The translations under genes and the position numbers were made by a program. Below are positions 26,209 through 33,288 of a DNA stretch of 64,000 nucleotides, in pieces. The notes beneath the pieces were generated by a model. That model had not been told where the DNA came from, made no database searches, and saw only the letters and a list, made by a program, of their open reading frames with translations. How positions within the stretch are numbered: position 1 is the stretch's first letter; the number at the start of each line of letters is the position of its first letter. The stretch comes from Anaerolineaceae bacterium. Its GTDB lineage: Bacteria > Chloroflexota > Anaerolineae > Aggregatilineales > Phototrophicaceae. The stretch spans positions 1,054,001-1,118,000 of the forward strand of contig JACKCF010000001.1 in the NCBI GenBank assembly GCA_020634165.1, written 5' to 3'.

Positions 26209-26244
26209 CCCCTCTACCTGTGGGAGAGGGGTTGGGGTGAGGGC
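26209..26244. repeat. REP-like palindrome, right copy flanking the DUF559 gene
   Basis: CCCCTCTACC paired with GGGAGAGGGG, followed by TTGGGGTGAGGG. Its reverse complement aligns with the copy at 25764-25800 over about 35 bases. It lies between pheS and the DUF559 start. Confidence 0.75.
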
Positions 26245-26255
26245 CTATTTAAGCG

Positions 26256-27290
26256 CTAAAATTGCTCCAAAAAGCGCAGATCGTTTGACCAGAAGTAGCG
26301 AATGTCCTGAATGTTATGCCGCAGCATTGTCATGCGTTCTGGACCCATGCCAAACGCAAAGCCGCTCCACTCTGATGGATCATAGCCACCATTACGCAGC
26401 ACATTTGGATGTACCATGCCGCTGCCCGCGATCTCCAGCCAGCCTGTATATTTACAGACGCGGCAGCCATCACCACCACACAAGAAACACTCCGCATCGA
26501 CTTCCATGCTCGGCTCCGTGAAGGGGAAGTAGGACGCACGATAGCGCACCTGCACATTTTCCCCATAAATCCGCCGCGCGAACTCCGTAATCGTGCCCTT
26601 GAGGTCGCTCATGCGGATGTTGCGACCAATCGCCAGCCCCTCCACCTGCGTGAACTGCGCCTCGCTGCGGGCCGTGATCTGTTCGTTGCGATAAACCATC
26701 CCTGGCAAAATTACGCGAATGGCCTTCGTACCATTCTCGCCCAGGGTCCGCATCGCATGAATTTGACCTGGCGAAGTATGCGTCCGCAAAATCACACCGT
26801 CCTGATCGGTGTAGAACGTATCCTGCATATCGCGTGCCGGATGATGAGGCGGCATATTCAACATGGTGAAGTTGATGTCATCTTCTTCCACCTCGCGGCT
26901 GCGAAATACCTGAAAGCCCATATCAGCCCAGATTTTATGAAACTGGCGGTGCATCATCGTAACCGGATGCAATCCGCCGACCTGCCGCGACCGTCCTGGC
27001 AGCGTGATGTCAATCTGGCCTTCTTCCAGGTCATTGGCGATGGCCTGGGCCTTGAGCGCATTTTCTCGGTCTTCAAACAGCTCTGTCAGCCTGTCCTTAA
27101 GTGCATTAACGCCCTGACCAAAACCAGCACGTTCTTCCGTCGGCAGGCCGCCGATCTGGCTGAGTAGGGCACGTACCGCCCCCTTATTCCCCAGATACTT
27201 CGACTTCCACTGCTGCAACGACTCGGCATCTTTGGCGCTATCCAGCGCCGCCAACGCCTCTTGCTCCACCTCTGCAATCGGTTGTGACAT
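26256..27290 (-). CDS. pheS: phenylalanine-tRNA ligase alpha subunit
   Basis: 344 residues from the ATG with a perfect AGGAGG six bases upstream; longer in-frame readings would run into the T-box. An N-terminal coiled coil, then the class II core with motif 2 (VYRNEQITARSEAQFTQVEG) and motif 3 (GFAFGMGPERMTMLRHNI). A four-Cys cluster CxxCxGxGCxxCKYTGW precedes motif 3, as in many bacterial PheS. It charges tRNA-Phe with PheT. It is controlled by the T-box riboswitch directly upstream. Confidence 0.95.
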   Translation of the reverse strand: MSQPIAEVEQEALAALDSAKDAESLQQWKSKYLGNKGAVRALLSQIGGLPTEERAGFGQGVNALKDRLTELFEDRENALKAQAIANDLEEGQIDITLPGRSRQVGGLHPVTMMHRQFHKIWADMGFQVFRSREVEEDDINFTMLNMPPHHPARDMQDTFYTDQDGVILRTHTSPGQIHAMRTLGENGTKAIRVILPGMVYRNEQITARSEAQFTQVEGLAIGRNIRMSDLKGTITEFARRIYGENVQVRYRASYFPFTEPSMEVDAECFLCGGDGCRVCKYTGWLEIAGSGMVHPNVLRNGGYDPSEWSGFAFGMGPERMTMLRHNIQDIRYFWSNDLRFLEQF

Positions 27291-27351
27291 GTATCCTCCT
27301 AACAATGTCAACAAAAACGGAACCAGTCCGGCGATTGCGTTTAGCGAAATA

Positions 27352-27660
27352 GAAAACGCACCCGCCCACTTCCAGGGACGAGTGCGTTCATCGACGTCAT
27401 TCGCGGTACCACCCTGGTTCAACTAGCACAAAGCCAGTTGCACCTCATTCTGCCCATAACGCCGGGCCGCGAGCCAGACTACCTACCAGGGTTTACCTGG
27501 TCATCACCTGCCAGCTCAGAAGTGAATTCCGCGTTCGTTTGCTGCCCAGGCTCTCAATCTACGGCCTCAGGCTCCCTGTTGCGCCCGGTGCAATTACGTT
27601 TACACGCTGCACTTACACGGACTGTCTTCGTCATCGCTTTTAGCAAATATTCGCTTTGGC
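27352..27660 (-). promoter_or_regulatory. T-box riboswitch, phenylalanine-specific, upstream of pheS
   Basis: On the minus strand the leader shows a Stem I region, a specifier loop reading GGAA-TTC-ACTTCTGAG with codon TTC (Phe) at 27526-27524, and the invariant T-box AGGGTGGTACCGCG (27415-27402). Its UGGU fits a tRNA with discriminator A. An intrinsic terminator follows: AACGCACTCGTCCC paired with GGGCGGGTGCGTT then TTTT (27388-27352), about 60 bases before the pheS start. Uncharged tRNA-Phe should favour the antiterminator and switch pheS on. Confidence 0.95.
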
Positions 27661-27663
27661 CGT

Positions 27664-27692
27664 ATTATGCAGGCAGCTTTTGCCGCTGTCAA
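27664..27692 (-). promoter_or_regulatory. consensus promoter of the pheS T-box leader
   Basis: On the minus strand TTGACA (27692-27687), a 17-base spacer and CATAAT (27669-27664). Transcription should start near 27657, just before Stem I. Confidence 0.8.
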
Positions 27693-27817
27693 GCCATTGA
27701 TTTTTGAAAAATGGACTGATGTGAACCCTTGCGCTTCTTAAATATCTCTATAAAATAAAATTAAGCTCTTAACAGCCTTATTTAACCATCAGTATGTACA
27801 CGAAACAGGAGGTAAAA

Positions 27818-28033
27818 ATGGCAAACGAATCGAAACTACGGATTGAACCAGGCGCTGTTTACTCACGTCAGGAAGCAGCAGAAGCACTCGGCATTAGCCT
27901 GAGCACCCTCAAGCGGCTCATCAAGAAGGGCCATCTGCAAGTAAGCAAACCAGCCGGGATGCGCCGTGTCTTTATCACTGGCGAAAGTATCCTGGGCATG
28001 TTGAACTCAACCCAAATCGAGAAGGGCGCGTAA
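27818..28033 (+). CDS. excisionase/MerR-type HTH DNA-binding protein
   Basis: 71 residues from the ATG with AGGAGG five bases upstream. It has a single HTH_17 (excisionase-family) domain: VYSRQEAAEALGISLSTLKRLIKKGHLQVSK, then PAGMRRVFITGESILGML, the winged part. Such proteins act as excisionases, directionality factors or small regulators. No integrase gene is nearby, so regulator or relic are both open. It begins the accessory stretch between pheS and the HNH gene. Confidence 0.75.
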   Translation: MANESKLRIEPGAVYSRQEAAEALGISLSTLKRLIKKGHLQVSKPAGMRRVFITGESILGMLNSTQIEKGA

Positions 28034-28268
28034 CCAGTCGATACGCTGCGACTCGGCGCGTGGGTAAGCAGGCGTTTGTGCAATCTTCATGAATCTGTAA
28101 AGAGATTGTATCAATTTGCTGCATTATCCAAAAAAATGTTGTACACTGTCAGAGTTGGGCATGTGCCCTAACAATTTGTGGCTGTCAAGCCCAATCAGCG
28201 TAAACAAACTTGTTCATAAACGCACTCGTAAAAGAGTAGCGAAGGAGGAGCGCGAAAGCGCGACGACA

Positions 28269-28631
28269 ATGATGTTGATGACCCGTACACACGCACTCAG
28301 CAAACTAGGCAGCTTCGCGTTGCTTAGTCGTCTGCTGCCCGTTGGCCGGATGTGCCAACTGGATGTGCTGCGTATATGGCACAGCATCATGTCTGTAGGC
28401 AGCTTACGCTTGCCCATCATCCTCCGTGGGGGTAATGCGTTTAGCGCCGCCGCCAATGCTGGCGATACGAACAGAGCAGCACAGACCTTCAGCGCAATCT
28501 TTGGCGCTGATGTCCCAGGCTCCGGTTCATATGTTGATGGTTTCAATGGCGCAGTTGCCGTTGATGGCATCCCGGCGGACGGCAAAGAACTACGAAGGTG
28601 TTGGTCTCATAAATGGCGAAACCGTGCATAG
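28269..28631 (+). CDS. doubtful ORF, 120 residues, unknown
   Basis: The frame is open from 28116, but the best start is the ATG at 28269. AAGGAGGAG lies 18 bases upstream, and a GCGC-GAAA-GCGC hairpin fills the spacer and could bring it to working distance. The product has a Leu-rich N-terminal part and a Gly/Ala-rich part (GNAFSAAANAGDTNRAAQTF); no family is recognised. Its last codons overlap a structured segment before a strong terminator. It may be non-coding RNA rather than a gene. Confidence 0.3.
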   Translation: MMLMTRTHALSKLGSFALLSRLLPVGRMCQLDVLRIWHSIMSVGSLRLPIILRGGNAFSAAANAGDTNRAAQTFSAIFGADVPGSGSYVDGFNGAVAVDGIPADGKELRRCWSHKWRNRA

Positions 28632-28712
28632 GCGCACGGACCGCCAACACCCAATCTCTTGTGAGATTTTAAGGGTACGAGACTGACACACTGGTCTCGT
28701 ACCCTTTTTATT
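28597..28712 (+). ncRNA. possible structured RNA ending in a strong terminator
   Basis: Nested stems: GGTGT...ACACC outside, TGGCG...CGCCA inside it, and CCGTGC-ATAGGC-GCACGG at the tip. An AATCTC-TTGT-GAGATT hairpin follows, then the terminator stem. No known riboswitch consensus was recognised. It could be the 3' end of a small RNA starting near 28.1 kb, or a leader attenuator for the gene at 28754. Confidence 0.4.
28671..28712 (+). terminator. strong intrinsic terminator
   Basis: AAGGGTACGAGAC (28671-28683) and GTCTCGTACCCTT (28694-28706) form a perfect 13-bp stem followed by TTTTATTTT. It isolates the unit at 28.1-28.7 kb from the genes downstream. Confidence 0.92.
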
Positions 28713-28753
28713 TTGTTAATTACGCTGATACCGAATTTCTAGAGGTGAAGCAC

Positions 28754-29041
28754 ATGTTACACACAAGGTTAGAGGAAACGCATCTGCAAGTCGTCCGTAG
28801 GGCGACATCCACCGACCTGACGCACGATCTGGATTGCATTCTGGATGCGTTGGACCAGCTTCACAACATGATCACGGATGACGGCATGTCACGTCAGGCA
28901 GACATCAGTGACCGAGAAACCATTAGCTTGCTGCGGGACGTCATCTACACCGCGCAAGAGACCATCAACGAAATCGAGGCCCGACAAGTGACGCAGATGC
29001 CGATCCTGCAACTTGTCGAACATCAAGAGAAGATCGGTTAG
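28754..29041 (+). CDS. small acidic helical protein, unknown
   Basis: 95 residues from the ATG (MLHTRLEETHL) with AGAGGTG six bases upstream; a GTG three codons earlier is part of that ribosome site. The sequence is predicted almost entirely helical and acidic (DLTHDLDCILDALDQLHNMITDD, then ETISLLRDVIYTAQETINEIEA), with one Cys and no membrane segment. No family recognised. It is followed after 16 bases by another small ORF with a good ribosome site. Confidence 0.55.
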   Translation: MLHTRLEETHLQVVRRATSTDLTHDLDCILDALDQLHNMITDDGMSRQADISDRETISLLRDVIYTAQETINEIEARQVTQMPILQLVEHQEKIG

Positions 29042-29057
29042 TGCTGGAGGAGTAGCC

Positions 29058-29207
29058 ATGCGAAAGCATCAGCACAAACAACGCAGTACTGGCAAAGGCT
29101 CCACACGGTCGGATTCGTTAGGCGATGGCCTGACGAGTGAACCCTACCGGAGCCAACGCGCCAACGACAGATGTCCCGGTTGGCACTCCGCGGACATGCC
29201 GCCATGA
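29058..29207 (+). CDS. very small basic protein, unknown
   Basis: 49 residues starting MRKHQHKQRSTGKGSTR, preceded by GGAGGAG five bases before the ATG, a strong ribosome site placed in the gap after the previous gene. Highly charged and Ser/Gly/Arg-rich, no hydrophobic segment, probably disordered. The ribosome site is the main evidence that it is translated. Confidence 0.4.
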   Translation: MRKHQHKQRSTGKGSTRSDSLGDGLTSEPYRSQRANDRCPGWHSADMPP

Positions 29208-29676
29208 ATCGACAAAATGATCTCATGTCCATCATCGGCAAAACCTGGGTAAGCGTTTTACTGGTAAAGCAAGTGTATAAGCATTACAACAGGTGCCCGG
29301 CACCTGTCGCAAGTCTCGTAAAGCAAGATGAAAGACCATCATGATGGAAGATAATAGCTTCCAAATGGGCGATGGCAGCAGCCAACATCATTCACAACCT
29401 GGCCACAGGTCAACCGACCATCGGCTAGGCGGGTATACCGGATGCCCGATGTGGACCACGCTGCTGCCATCTGCCGATGAAATGCTCGCAAGAAGAGCAC
29501 ATCGTCGGCATGATGGATGTGATAATTCCCGATTATTGTGCAATTTGGCACAAAACTCGGTTTTTGACATACGATTGGCGGCTGTTCGTCAGCATCCTTA
29601 ACAGAAACAGGGTATAATTTCCTGAGGCAGTCTGTTTGACATCGGCAAACTTAGCCGTCGATTGTAGAGAGGATGG
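29208..29676. other. gene-free, densely palindromic interval
   Basis: No convincing gene on either strand. It contains GATGGCAGCAG (29371-29381) inverted as CTGCTGCCATC (29461-29471), enclosing ACCTG-GCCA-CAGGT and a CATCGG...CCGATG hairpin that contains GGTATACC. To the left are AGGTGCC-C-GGCACCT, TGGAAG...CTTCCA and a direct repeat GTAAAGCAAG (about 29264 and 29320). To the right is CCGATG...GCTC...GAGC...CGTCGG. A TATAAT box at 29613-29618 may serve the HNH gene. It could be a structured RNA or a repeat remnant. Confidence 0.5.
29613..29618 (+). promoter_or_regulatory. candidate -10 box of the HNH gene
   Basis: A perfect TATAAT lies 58 bases before the HNH start codon. No good -35 hexamer is found at 16-18 bases. 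Confidence 0.35.
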
Positions 29677-30234
29677 ATGTCCGTGTCTAACAGCGTTTCT
29701 GTCATCAATCAGCGGGTTCTGTTGCTCAATGGCAGCACCTGGGAACCGCTCTCCGTTATTACCGTCCCGCGCGCGATGAACCTTCTGCTGGCCGGTAAAG
29801 CCATGGTTGTTGAAGAAAGCGGTCGATTTTTACGTACCGTGCGTGATCAATTCGCCGTACCGTCGGTGATTGCGCTGCGGACGTACATTAACGTGCCACG
29901 TCGCCGCGCGACCTGGAGCCGCCGGGGCGTGCTCATCCGCGATGAGTACATCTGCATTTACTGCGGCGCGGAACCTGGAACCATGCAGGCGAACAAGGTA
30001 CTCGCCAAGGCTGATTTTACCATCGACCACATTATGCCCCGGTCGAGAGGGGGCAAGGATACCTGGTCAAATACGGCCTGTGCCTGCGCCAAGTGCAATC
30101 ATCGAAAGGGGGACCGCACACCACACGAAGCGGGCATGAAGCTGAGGTGGGAACCGAAAATCCCCCGCACCAGCTACCTGGTGATCGCGCTCGGAACTGG
30201 ACCCTCTGTCTGGAAGCGATACGTCGAGATGTAA
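29677..30234 (+). CDS. HNH endonuclease family protein
   Basis: 185 residues. The N-terminal region (VLLLNGSTWEPLSVITVPRAMNLLLAGKA) and the HNH core match a chromosomally encoded HNH family common in Chloroflexi, cyanobacteria and actinobacteria. Visible residues: zinc pairs CIYC and CAKC, catalytic block DHIMPRSRGGKDTWSN, and HRKGDRTP. A nicking or structure-specific nuclease role is expected; the physiological role of this family is not known to me. AGAGG precedes the ATG. Confidence 0.85.
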   Translation: MSVSNSVSVINQRVLLLNGSTWEPLSVITVPRAMNLLLAGKAMVVEESGRFLRTVRDQFAVPSVIALRTYINVPRRRATWSRRGVLIRDEYICIYCGAEPGTMQANKVLAKADFTIDHIMPRSRGGKDTWSNTACACAKCNHRKGDRTPHEAGMKLRWEPKIPRTSYLVIALGTGPSVWKRYVEM

Positions 30235-30304
30235 CGACGGCTATCGCATCCAGACAACCTAGATTCTGTCACAGAAGCGCGCATGACCAGGTGCTTCTGA
30301 CGAT

Positions 30305-30418
30305 TTAAGACTCCTCAATCTCGATTCCCAGACCAACGACACCATCTGAATACGGCGCCAAAACCCACTGCACCTGCGATGCCTGGTCTCTCGATGTGAA
30401 CAAAAACAGGCCGCTCAT
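30305..30418 (-). CDS. 37-residue ORF or gene-end relic downstream of the MerR gene
   Basis: On the minus strand an ATG (MSGLFLFTSRDQ) preceded by CAACAGG opens a frame ending GLGIEIEES at a TAA. Composition looks protein-like, ending in a strand and an acidic tail. It may be a tiny gene or the 3' remnant of a decayed one. It starts 42 bases after the MerR-type stop. Confidence 0.3.
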   Translation of the reverse strand: MSGLFLFTSRDQASQVQWVLAPYSDGVVGLGIEIEES

Positions 30419-30459
30419 GGACCTGTTGAGGGTAGCGCTAAGTATCAATCAGTCGCAGG

Positions 30460-31263
30460 TTAGGAAGCGTCGCTAGCTGCTTCATCCTCCGCCAGCAGCC
30501 GCGCGATGGCGGCTGTCTCCAGATCATCCACATAGTGCGCCACCACATCCGATAGATATTCTGGCAGATCGATATGGATTTCCTCAAATGTCTTGCGGAA
30601 ATCGGGATGGGTCTTATAGGTATGGCCCAACCCCGCCAAAATGTCGATGGTTGGCTCGTAAAAGTAGCGTAGGTGTTGATGCCAGCGTTGGGCCAGTTCC
30701 TGCACTTCCGGACTGTTGACGGGCATGCCATCCTGCATATGCTTGGCGATGTCCACATAAATCTGGCCACCTTCCTGCTTAATAGCCTCTTTCTCCTCGT
30801 CGCTGTAGCTTTCCCAGCGCTGCACAGATTCATTGACCAGGTCCGGTCCCCATTGCAGGCGCGCCTCGCGCTCGTATTGTTTTTGTTCTTCGTCACTGAA
30901 CCCCGTAAAAAGCCGTTTATTGCTCATATCGATTTCTCCTGCCAGGTGCATAATCGTCGAATCAACCGTGCGGATGAGTTCGTGCGTGCGTTCTAGTTTA
31001 TTCGTCAGCGCTTCCCGATGGGACCGCAGCGCCGCCACAATATCGAAGTCAGGACTATCCAGCACATCTTTGATCTGGAGCAGTTCCAGCCCCAACTCCC
31101 GATAAAAAAGGACCTGTTGCAGCCGCAGAACAGCGTCATCATCATAGTAGCGATAACCGTTGCTGCCGATTTTGCTTGGGAGCAGTAATTCCAGATCGTG
31201 ATAGTGGTGCAGGGTTCGCACGCTGATGTTAGCCAGATCGGCCAGTTGCTTGACGGTATACAC
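30460..31263 (-). CDS. MerR-family regulator with TipAS ligand domain
   Basis: 267 residues from a GTG start with GGAGG six bases upstream. An N-terminal winged HTH (YTVKQLADLANISVRTLHHYHDLELLLPSK, GYRYYDDDAVLRLQQVLFYRELG) is followed by a dimerisation helix and a TipAS-type antibiotic-recognition domain (about 115-255). Relatives (TipA, Mta) bind drugs and activate efflux or their own genes. Its promoter carries the MerR-type 19-base spacer and a dyad, so autoregulation is likely. No transporter is adjacent. Confidence 0.88.
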   Translation of the reverse strand: MYTVKQLADLANISVRTLHHYHDLELLLPSKIGSNGYRYYDDDAVLRLQQVLFYRELGLELLQIKDVLDSPDFDIVAALRSHREALTNKLERTHELIRTVDSTIMHLAGEIDMSNKRLFTGFSDEEQKQYEREARLQWGPDLVNESVQRWESYSDEEKEAIKQEGGQIYVDIAKHMQDGMPVNSPEVQELAQRWHQHLRYFYEPTIDILAGLGHTYKTHPDFRKTFEEIHIDLPEYLSDVVAHYVDDLETAAIARLLAEDEAASDAS

Positions 31264-31278
31264 AGGTCGCCTCCATTA

Positions 31279-31317
31279 CTCTGACTAGCATAAACTATCA
31301 CGTTACGTCAGAGTCAA
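31279..31317 (-). promoter_or_regulatory. MerR-type promoter-operator
   Basis: On the minus strand TTGACT (31317-31312), a 19-base spacer, and TATGCT (31292-31287). The long spacer is the hallmark of MerR-activated promoters. A perfect dyad CTCTGAC...GTCAGAG (31279-31285 and 31307-31313) overlaps it, with an ACGTTACGT core as in TipA/Mta-type operators. Confidence 0.75.
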
Positions 31318-31336
31318 GGGATTTACCGTAATTTGC

Positions 31337-33217
31337 CTATTCTGGCGTTGGCAGGCGATCACAATCACCGCTGGTAGAAACAACATCCGACCGCACCCAG
31401 GTGTCGTTCAATGTTCCGTACCAGATAAAGCCATCATCGCCGATTGTCTGCTGACCGATGACCACACCGCCATTGACCGAACCAGCTACGGCAGTTGTGG
31501 TCGAAGGTCCCGCGCGTAGATTGGCACCATTGGCCAGGGCAACACACGCGCTTGTTTCGTTCTCACTTTCATATACCTCGACCTCTTTCCATGATACCCA
31601 GGATGGACTTCGTAAAGTTTCCACCCATATACTGACAACATCTGCAAGTGGCATAGGCAGTTCAATGATGAGCACCACAGCTTCCTGTGTATCTTCGGTC
31701 AGTTCCTTAAGTAACACACGCTGGCCATTGCTCAATACCCCATAAACGCGATGCTGCGTTTCGCCAGATGGCCACTGGGCGACCGTTAATTCCACCCGGC
31801 TGACACTGCGCGGCGTGTCCAGGTTGATTTGCAGCCACTGTGGCGCATCTCCGCCCGATCCCCACTGTGTTTCTGTGGAGCCATCCGTCGCATTTTCTGG
31901 ATGTTCTTCTGGTAAATAATTGGAAGCAGTCGCACTTTTCCCATAGGCGACATTGGCAATTTCGAGGTCCGTTGTCTGGCAGGGATCAGCCTGATGGGTA
32001 GGGGCGAGCGCGTTCATGATAGCCCCATCGTCCATGACCATGCCCCAGGCTTCATCACCGATGTTGCGCGGCGCACCAAAATAATCCCACGTCAGCCAGC
32101 CATCGAACCCGTACTGGCACGACTCGGCAATCCATTCTTGCAGGGCAATTGCTGCTAGATCAGCACCGTCATAGATAAATCGGAAAGCGCCGGTTTCTCC
32201 CATGATGACAGGTATTTCAGGGTAGTCGAGCATGCCGAAGTTAGTTGCAAGGCCCTCCAGGTCGATGTCACCGCCTGGGTAGGCATGGAAATCGTAAAAG
32301 TCCAGGGGTGCAATGCCCATTAATGGGGCTGTTTCCACATACCAGTCGCCGCCGGTTTCTGTTGGCACCGGATATTGGGGTGCAAAGAAGCCCATCGTTA
32401 CCAGTGTATCTGGTGCATGGCTGCGAATGACCTCCTGCACAGCATCGATGTAATACAGCACACTCTCGACGGCCATGTCCTGCTTTTGATCGGGATCGCT
32501 CATATCATAGGTCTGGCCATTCGCTGTTGTGATCATGCCTTCTGCTAGCGAAAAGGGCGGTTGCTTCCTGAAAAACCACTGCTCATTCAGTATCGACCAT
32601 GCCAGAATGGCGTCTGTCTGTGGCTCAAATGCCATCAACTCCGTCAGAAAATCGTCCCAATAAGTCTCTGCTGATCGCACCCCCGGTGTGGTCAGATAGT
32701 GCGCGTTGCGATAGCCTTCGATCTGGTCGCTGGCTCCCAGATTGGATAGATTCCAGTAGCCACCATCATCCGGCAGATCATTGGACGTTAAAATCAGGTA
32801 GATGCTTTCTTCTGCGGCGATGTTAATCGTCGTCGCGATGTTGGCAATATGTTCAGGGTTCAGCCCAGGGCCTTCTGTATTGCCGATGCAGCCGGAACCG
32901 CTGCTGCATGTGTCAAAAAAGATGCGCACAGTGTTGTAGTCCAAAGATGCCAACTGTTGGAAATCGCTGCGGACACTTTCAGCATCAAAGCGGCTGGTAA
33001 TGAACAACTGGTTGCCAGCCAATGACCAGTCAATATAGTTAGTGCCGCGTGGCACAAAACGCTCGCCAGTTGCCGTGTTATAGAATTCTCCCATGCCATC
33101 AACGATGCGCACACCAATGCGTCCCATAGCGGCTGCGTCCTGGGCCATACTTGTAGATAGTCCCAGGATCATGATGGTGATAATCAAGCGGGCTGTCTGT
33201 CGCATCATTTTCAACAT
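31337..33217 (-). CDS. secreted GH5-like glycosidase with CBM and SH3b domains
   Basis: 626 residues from the ATG giving MLKMMRQTARLIITIMILG, a clean signal peptide. A GH5/mannanase-like clan GH-A barrel (about 45-430) has acid/base E212 in WSILNEQW and nucleophile E341 in VIMGETGAF. Next is an F5/8-type-C (CBM32-like) carbohydrate-binding domain (about 450-565, with ATDGSTETQWGSG and PQWLQINLD), then a C-terminal SH3b domain (NLRAGPSTTT). Probably hydrolyses a beta-mannan or beta-glucan at the cell surface; substrate is a guess. Divergent from the zinc-peptidase-like gene. Confidence 0.78.
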   Translation of the reverse strand: MLKMMRQTARLIITIMILGLSTSMAQDAAAMGRIGVRIVDGMGEFYNTATGERFVPRGTNYIDWSLAGNQLFITSRFDAESVRSDFQQLASLDYNTVRIFFDTCSSGSGCIGNTEGPGLNPEHIANIATTINIAAEESIYLILTSNDLPDDGGYWNLSNLGASDQIEGYRNAHYLTTPGVRSAETYWDDFLTELMAFEPQTDAILAWSILNEQWFFRKQPPFSLAEGMITTANGQTYDMSDPDQKQDMAVESVLYYIDAVQEVIRSHAPDTLVTMGFFAPQYPVPTETGGDWYVETAPLMGIAPLDFYDFHAYPGGDIDLEGLATNFGMLDYPEIPVIMGETGAFRFIYDGADLAAIALQEWIAESCQYGFDGWLTWDYFGAPRNIGDEAWGMVMDDGAIMNALAPTHQADPCQTTDLEIANVAYGKSATASNYLPEEHPENATDGSTETQWGSGGDAPQWLQINLDTPRSVSRVELTVAQWPSGETQHRVYGVLSNGQRVLLKELTEDTQEAVVLIIELPMPLADVVSIWVETLRSPSWVSWKEVEVYESENETSACVALANGANLRAGPSTTTAVAGSVNGGVVIGQQTIGDDGFIWYGTLNDTWVRSDVVSTSGDCDRLPTPE

Positions 33218-33288
33218 GGTGAGTCTCTTCTCTTTTTTGGCATACCCGTTTACAGTATAGGCGAACCGATCATAACCTTGTTGATTTT

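Noticed and set aside
25764..26244. CRISPR-like array around the DUF559 gene
   Set aside because: Only two copies in inverted orientation, no regular spacers and no cas genes.
27438..27707. Plus-strand frame over the T-box leader
   Set aside because: The T-box signals on the minus strand fully explain the sequence.
28214..28585. Minus-strand frame opposite the doubtful ORF at 28.3 kb
   Set aside because: No ribosome site and no recognisable sequence. The strong terminator nearby points to plus-strand transcription.
29341..29601. Overlapping frames on both strands in the palindromic block
   Set aside because: Composition is dictated by the inverted repeats (His, Arg, Cys-rich) and no start has a good ribosome site; a structural DNA or RNA role is likelier.
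27818..30234. Integrated phage or integrative element with excisionase and HNH genes
   Set aside because: No integrase, structural genes or attachment-site repeats were found; the HNH family is commonly chromosomal.
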